From the NCBI GenBank assembly GCA_028869975.1, contig JAGWQR010000302.1:1-8307 (forward strand): DNA of 8,307 nucleotides, in the 5' to 3' direction. This DNA is from Alphaproteobacteria bacterium. Its GTDB lineage: Bacteria; Pseudomonadota; Alphaproteobacteria; Sphingomonadales; Sphingomonadaceae. Below, piece by piece: positions 5,638-8,307 of this stretch; the first letter of the stretch is position 1; every line of letters starts with the position of its first letter. The position numbers and the translations under genes are program-made. The notes beneath the pieces were generated by a model, which was given only the letters and a program-made list of their open reading frames with translations, searched no databases and was not told where the DNA came from.

Positions 5638-8289
5638 TCAATACTTGATTTGCACACGCGCATACCAGAACCCGCCGTTGAACCCGAACGGGCCGCCGAG
5701 GCGCGGATACACCTGCCCGTCCGATGTCCCCCCCGTAATCGGGAAGATCGGGTTGTTTACATTCTGCGCAATTGGATCCGGTTTGGTATTGAACAGATCC
5801 ATGCCGCCCAGGGTAAAGGTGAAGTTCTTGTTGATCTTGTAGCTTGCGCTCAGATCGGTCGTGAACTTGGCCCCGAAAATCTGGGCAGTGGTGCCAGCAC
5901 CAGCAGGATCGGTCGGATAATCCACCGCATCCTGCCATGAACCATAATAATGTTCCTGTGCATTGATGCTGATCGGGCCATGCGACCATTCCGCCGTCAG
6001 CGTCGCGCGGTTCATCGGTGCCAGATATTTGACATCCATGATCTGCGCCGTGCTGATGACGTTCGGCTGCGCGTTCGAGACCGAATTCTCGTTATGCGTA
6101 TAGGCCAGGGTAAGATCAAGAATGCCGCTGTTGCCAAGATTGGCATGGTAGGATGCAACCGCCTCGACACCCTTGGTCAGCGTATCCAGACCATTGGTGA
6201 AGAAGTTGATCGCACCGCCCACACCAACGGCCGCCAGCGCCGGCTGGTTGACTATATCCTGCGCTGTCACATTGTAGTTCTGGGTGATGAAGATGCGGTT
6301 CTTCACCTTGATGCTATAGGCATCCACTGTCAGCGTCAGCCCGCGCGTCGGCTTGGCGATGAAGCCGATACCTGCATTGACCGATTTCTCCGGCGTGAGC
6401 GCTTTGGCCCCATAATATTGCGCGATCGGGCTATCCACCGGATAGGTGCCGGTTTGCACCTGCTGGCCCGCCACGAAATTGGTGGTCAGGATTTCATCGT
6501 GCGACTGACCGGGCGAAGGCGCGTGGAAACCGGTTCCGAACGAGCCGCGAATCTTGAAGCCCGGCGTGATCGTGTAGATCGCGTTGATCTTGCCGACCGA
6601 AGCATCACCGAAAGTATTGTAATGCTCGTAGCGGGCCGCTGCACCAACGCTCAGATTCTTCATCAGGTCGGTTTCCAGGTCAAGATAGCCGGCAAAGTCG
6701 GACTGGCTCCAGGTGCCCGCCGAATTCGGGCTGGTGCCGCCATAGCCCGATGCACCGGGAGAGAAGCCCTGCGCCGCATAAGGGCCTGCCGCGTAGGACT
6801 GCACATCCCCTGCGGTCTGCGTATAATCTTCCTCACGATACTCGCCACCCCACGCCACAGTAAGCGGAGCAGCCAGGCCGACTTGCAGCGGATAGCTCAT
6901 GTCAAGGTTCAAGCTGGCTTCACGCTGGATGAGCTGGCCGAAGTTGAAGCTCGTTTGCGACTCTGGGCCATAAGAAGAGTTGAGCGAGTTATACATCGAC
7001 AGCGTCAGCGCGTTGCGGCTCAATGATCCTGAGAGATCATAGGTCAGGCCCGAGTCGGTCTTGCCCTTGTAGCCGAGCACGCCCCAGGCCTCATCGGTCA
7101 CACCGACAAATTGCGGGGTGAAACCACCCGGATACCATTGACGGAAATTGAAGATGCCGCCTGCGCACGACGTAGGATAGGCAGCAATATCGGCGGCGGT
7201 GCAGTTGATATTATTGAACGCGCCATTCGCGCCCATATTGTGATTAACACCCGCCGCATCAACCGTGGTCACACCGGTGGGATCAGTGACCTTCGTACCG
7301 ACCGAGGGGCGGTAGTTGAAGCTCTCAACCGCGTGGCTGTGCGCCACGTTGAGGATCAGATAGACCTTGCTGTTGGCTGAAACATTGAACCCGGCATTAA
7401 GCAGCAGTTTGTAACCATATTCGGGCGAAGAGCCCCAGATTTGCGCCGGGCCGGGATAATTGGGAATCTGGCTCGGGCTGGTGAAACCAGGATCAACCGC
7501 CGCCAGCGTATTCCCGGCCTGCGGATTGGCGAGATCATAGGCGGTAACGCGGGTTACGCCCCGGCTGGTGCCGCCATCATCATCATATTCGCCCGAAATA
7601 TCGGCATAGCCATTGTCGCCTAACGCCAGCCCCCAGCTTGCGGAAAGCTCCTTGCTCTTGCCATCGCCATGGTCATAATACTGGCCATATTGGGCATCCG
7701 CCTCAAAGCCGCTGCGGTTCTTTTTCAGGCCAAAGTTGAGCACACCTGCAATAGCGTCCGAACCATATTCTTCGGCCGCCCCATCGCGCAGCACATCAAG
7801 CGCGCCAATAGCGATCATCGGAATGGCCGACATGTCCGAGCCTTGCGAACCGAATGACAGGCCGGTGTCGCCGCCGGTATAGACCTGCACGAGCGCGGAG
7901 CGGTTGTAGCGCTTGCCATCAAGCATGACGAGCGTTTCATCACCGGGCAGGCCGCGCAGTGAGGGCGAGCGCACGAACGTCGATGCATCGGAAATCGAGT
8001 TCTGGCCGACATAGAAGGACGGCACGATGTTGTTGATCGCGTCGATAATGTTGGCCGAAGGCTGGTTGCTGAGTGTTTTCGCACTGATAATATCAACCGG
8101 CGACGCCGAATTTGTGGCAGTGCGGTCAGTACGGCGCGTACCAATAACAACGATATCATTTTGAGTGGAGCCGTCGCTTGCCTGGCTTTGCTGGGCCTGC
8201 ACGCCCGTTGCCGTGAACAGCATTGCGTAGGCCGTGGTAGTGACAAACAAACCCGCACGAATCGCGAATTGCCTTGAGTTAAGCGTCAT
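5638..8289 (-). CDS. TonB-dependent outer-membrane receptor
   Basis: This 883-residue protein is a complete TonB-dependent receptor, a 22-strand outer-membrane barrel with an N-terminal plug that takes up scarce ligands using energy from TonB/ExbBD. A signal peptide covers residues 1-32 (cleavage near GVQA-QQ). NDIVVIGTRR (44-53) is a TonB-box-like segment. The plug (about 57-190) includes SLRGLPGDETLVMLDGKR (110-127) and RDGAAEEYGSDAIAGVLNF (168-186). The barrel has the GTGFHAPSPGQ motif and ends in an aromatic residue (VQIKY), as needed for barrel assembly. C363 and C375, in a stretch that looks like an extracellular loop, are the only cysteines and could form a disulfide. No N-terminal extension for an anti-sigma partner is seen, so sigma-regulator signalling is unlikely. 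The ligand cannot be told from sequence; the ggt neighbour points to a gamma-glutamyl or peptide compound rather than a siderophore, by inference. GGGGAAGGAA lies 8 nt before the ATG. Confidence 0.96.
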   Translation of the reverse strand: MTLNSRQFAIRAGLFVTTTAYAMLFTATGVQAQQSQASDGSTQNDIVVIGTRRTDRTATNSASPVDIISAKTLSNQPSANIIDAINNIVPSFYVGQNSISDASTFVRSPSLRGLPGDETLVMLDGKRYNRSALVQVYTGGDTGLSFGSQGSDMSAIPMIAIGALDVLRDGAAEEYGSDAIAGVLNFGLKKNRSGFEADAQYGQYYDHGDGKSKELSASWGLALGDNGYADISGEYDDDGGTSRGVTRVTAYDLANPQAGNTLAAVDPGFTSPSQIPNYPGPAQIWGSSPEYGYKLLLNAGFNVSANSKVYLILNVAHSHAVESFNYRPSVGTKVTDPTGVTTVDAAGVNHNMGANGAFNNINCTAADIAAYPTSCAGGIFNFRQWYPGGFTPQFVGVTDEAWGVLGYKGKTDSGLTYDLSGSLSRNALTLSMYNSLNSSYGPESQTSFNFGQLIQREASLNLDMSYPLQVGLAAPLTVAWGGEYREEDYTQTAGDVQSYAAGPYAAQGFSPGASGYGGTSPNSAGTWSQSDFAGYLDLETDLMKNLSVGAAARYEHYNTFGDASVGKINAIYTITPGFKIRGSFGTGFHAPSPGQSHDEILTTNFVAGQQVQTGTYPVDSPIAQYYGAKALTPEKSVNAGIGFIAKPTRGLTLTVDAYSIKVKNRIFITQNYNVTAQDIVNQPALAAVGVGGAINFFTNGLDTLTKGVEAVASYHANLGNSGILDLTLAYTHNENSVSNAQPNVISTAQIMDVKYLAPMNRATLTAEWSHGPISINAQEHYYGSWQDAVDYPTDPAGAGTTAQIFGAKFTTDLSASYKINKNFTFTLGGMDLFNTKPDPIAQNVNNPIFPITGGTSDGQVYPRLGGPFGFNGGFWYARVQIKY

Positions 8290-8297
8290 TTCTAGAA

Positions 8298-8303
8298 TTC
8301 CTT
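8298..8303 (-). promoter_or_regulatory. Ribosome binding site of the TonB-dependent receptor gene
   Basis: AAGGAA on the minus strand, within the longer purine run GGGGAAGGAA, lies 8 nt before the ATG at 8289. It supports the chosen start. The promoter itself lies beyond the right edge. Confidence 0.8.
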
Positions 8304-8307
8304 CCCC

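Noticed and set aside
5570..5989. N-terminal extension of the ggt frame to an ATG at 5989
   Set aside because: The frame is open, but it would run through the receptor 3' end and the terminator hairpin and would bury the Sec signal peptide. The GGAGAG-preceded ATG at 5569 explains the protein fully.
5950..7026. Plus-strand open frame of 358 codons antisense to the receptor gene
   Set aside because: Its product is dominated by Arg, Ile and His with no recognisable domain, and it lies wholly opposite a well-supported receptor gene. It is a reading-frame shadow of GC-rich codon use.

Overview
The window is moderately GC-rich DNA that looks chromosomal and alphaproteobacterial, most probably from a sphingomonad (Sphingomonadales). 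The main reason is the 883-residue TonB-dependent receptor, whose signal peptide, short DIVVIG TonB-box-like segment and plug motifs are typical of the expanded receptor families of that group. Assignment below order level is not possible from the sequence alone.

All six credible genes lie on the minus strand, so the locus reads from the right edge to the left: TonB-dependent outer-membrane receptor (8289 to 5638), gamma-glutamyltranspeptidase (5569 to 3845), GNAT acetyltransferase (3800 to 3264), PLP-dependent group II decarboxylase (3173 to 1740), dicarboxylate/amino acid:cation symporter (1743 to 481), and an aspartate/glutamate racemase family protein (476 to the left edge, C-terminus missing). 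Gaps are 68, 44, 90, -4 and 4 bp. The last three genes are tightly packed, with an ATGA overlap and then a 4-bp gap. A strong intrinsic terminator lies between the receptor and the transpeptidase, only 18 nt before the transpeptidase start. There are no RNA genes, insertion sequences, CRISPR arrays or gene-free stretches over 300 bp.

The genes suggest a co-directional pathway for gamma-glutamyl or acidic amino acid compounds. The receptor would bring a ligand across the outer membrane. The exported transpeptidase would cut gamma-glutamyl bonds in the periplasm. The symporter, which keeps acidic amino acid recognition residues, would carry the released glutamate or aspartate inward. The racemase, decarboxylase and acetyltransferase would process it in the cytoplasm. 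Each gene's family is well supported. The joint pathway and its substrate are inference.

The most unusual points are the loss of the whole side-chain set of the third sodium site in the symporter, the terminator just ahead of the transpeptidase start, and the combination of an outer-membrane receptor, transpeptidase, transporter and racemase in one block.
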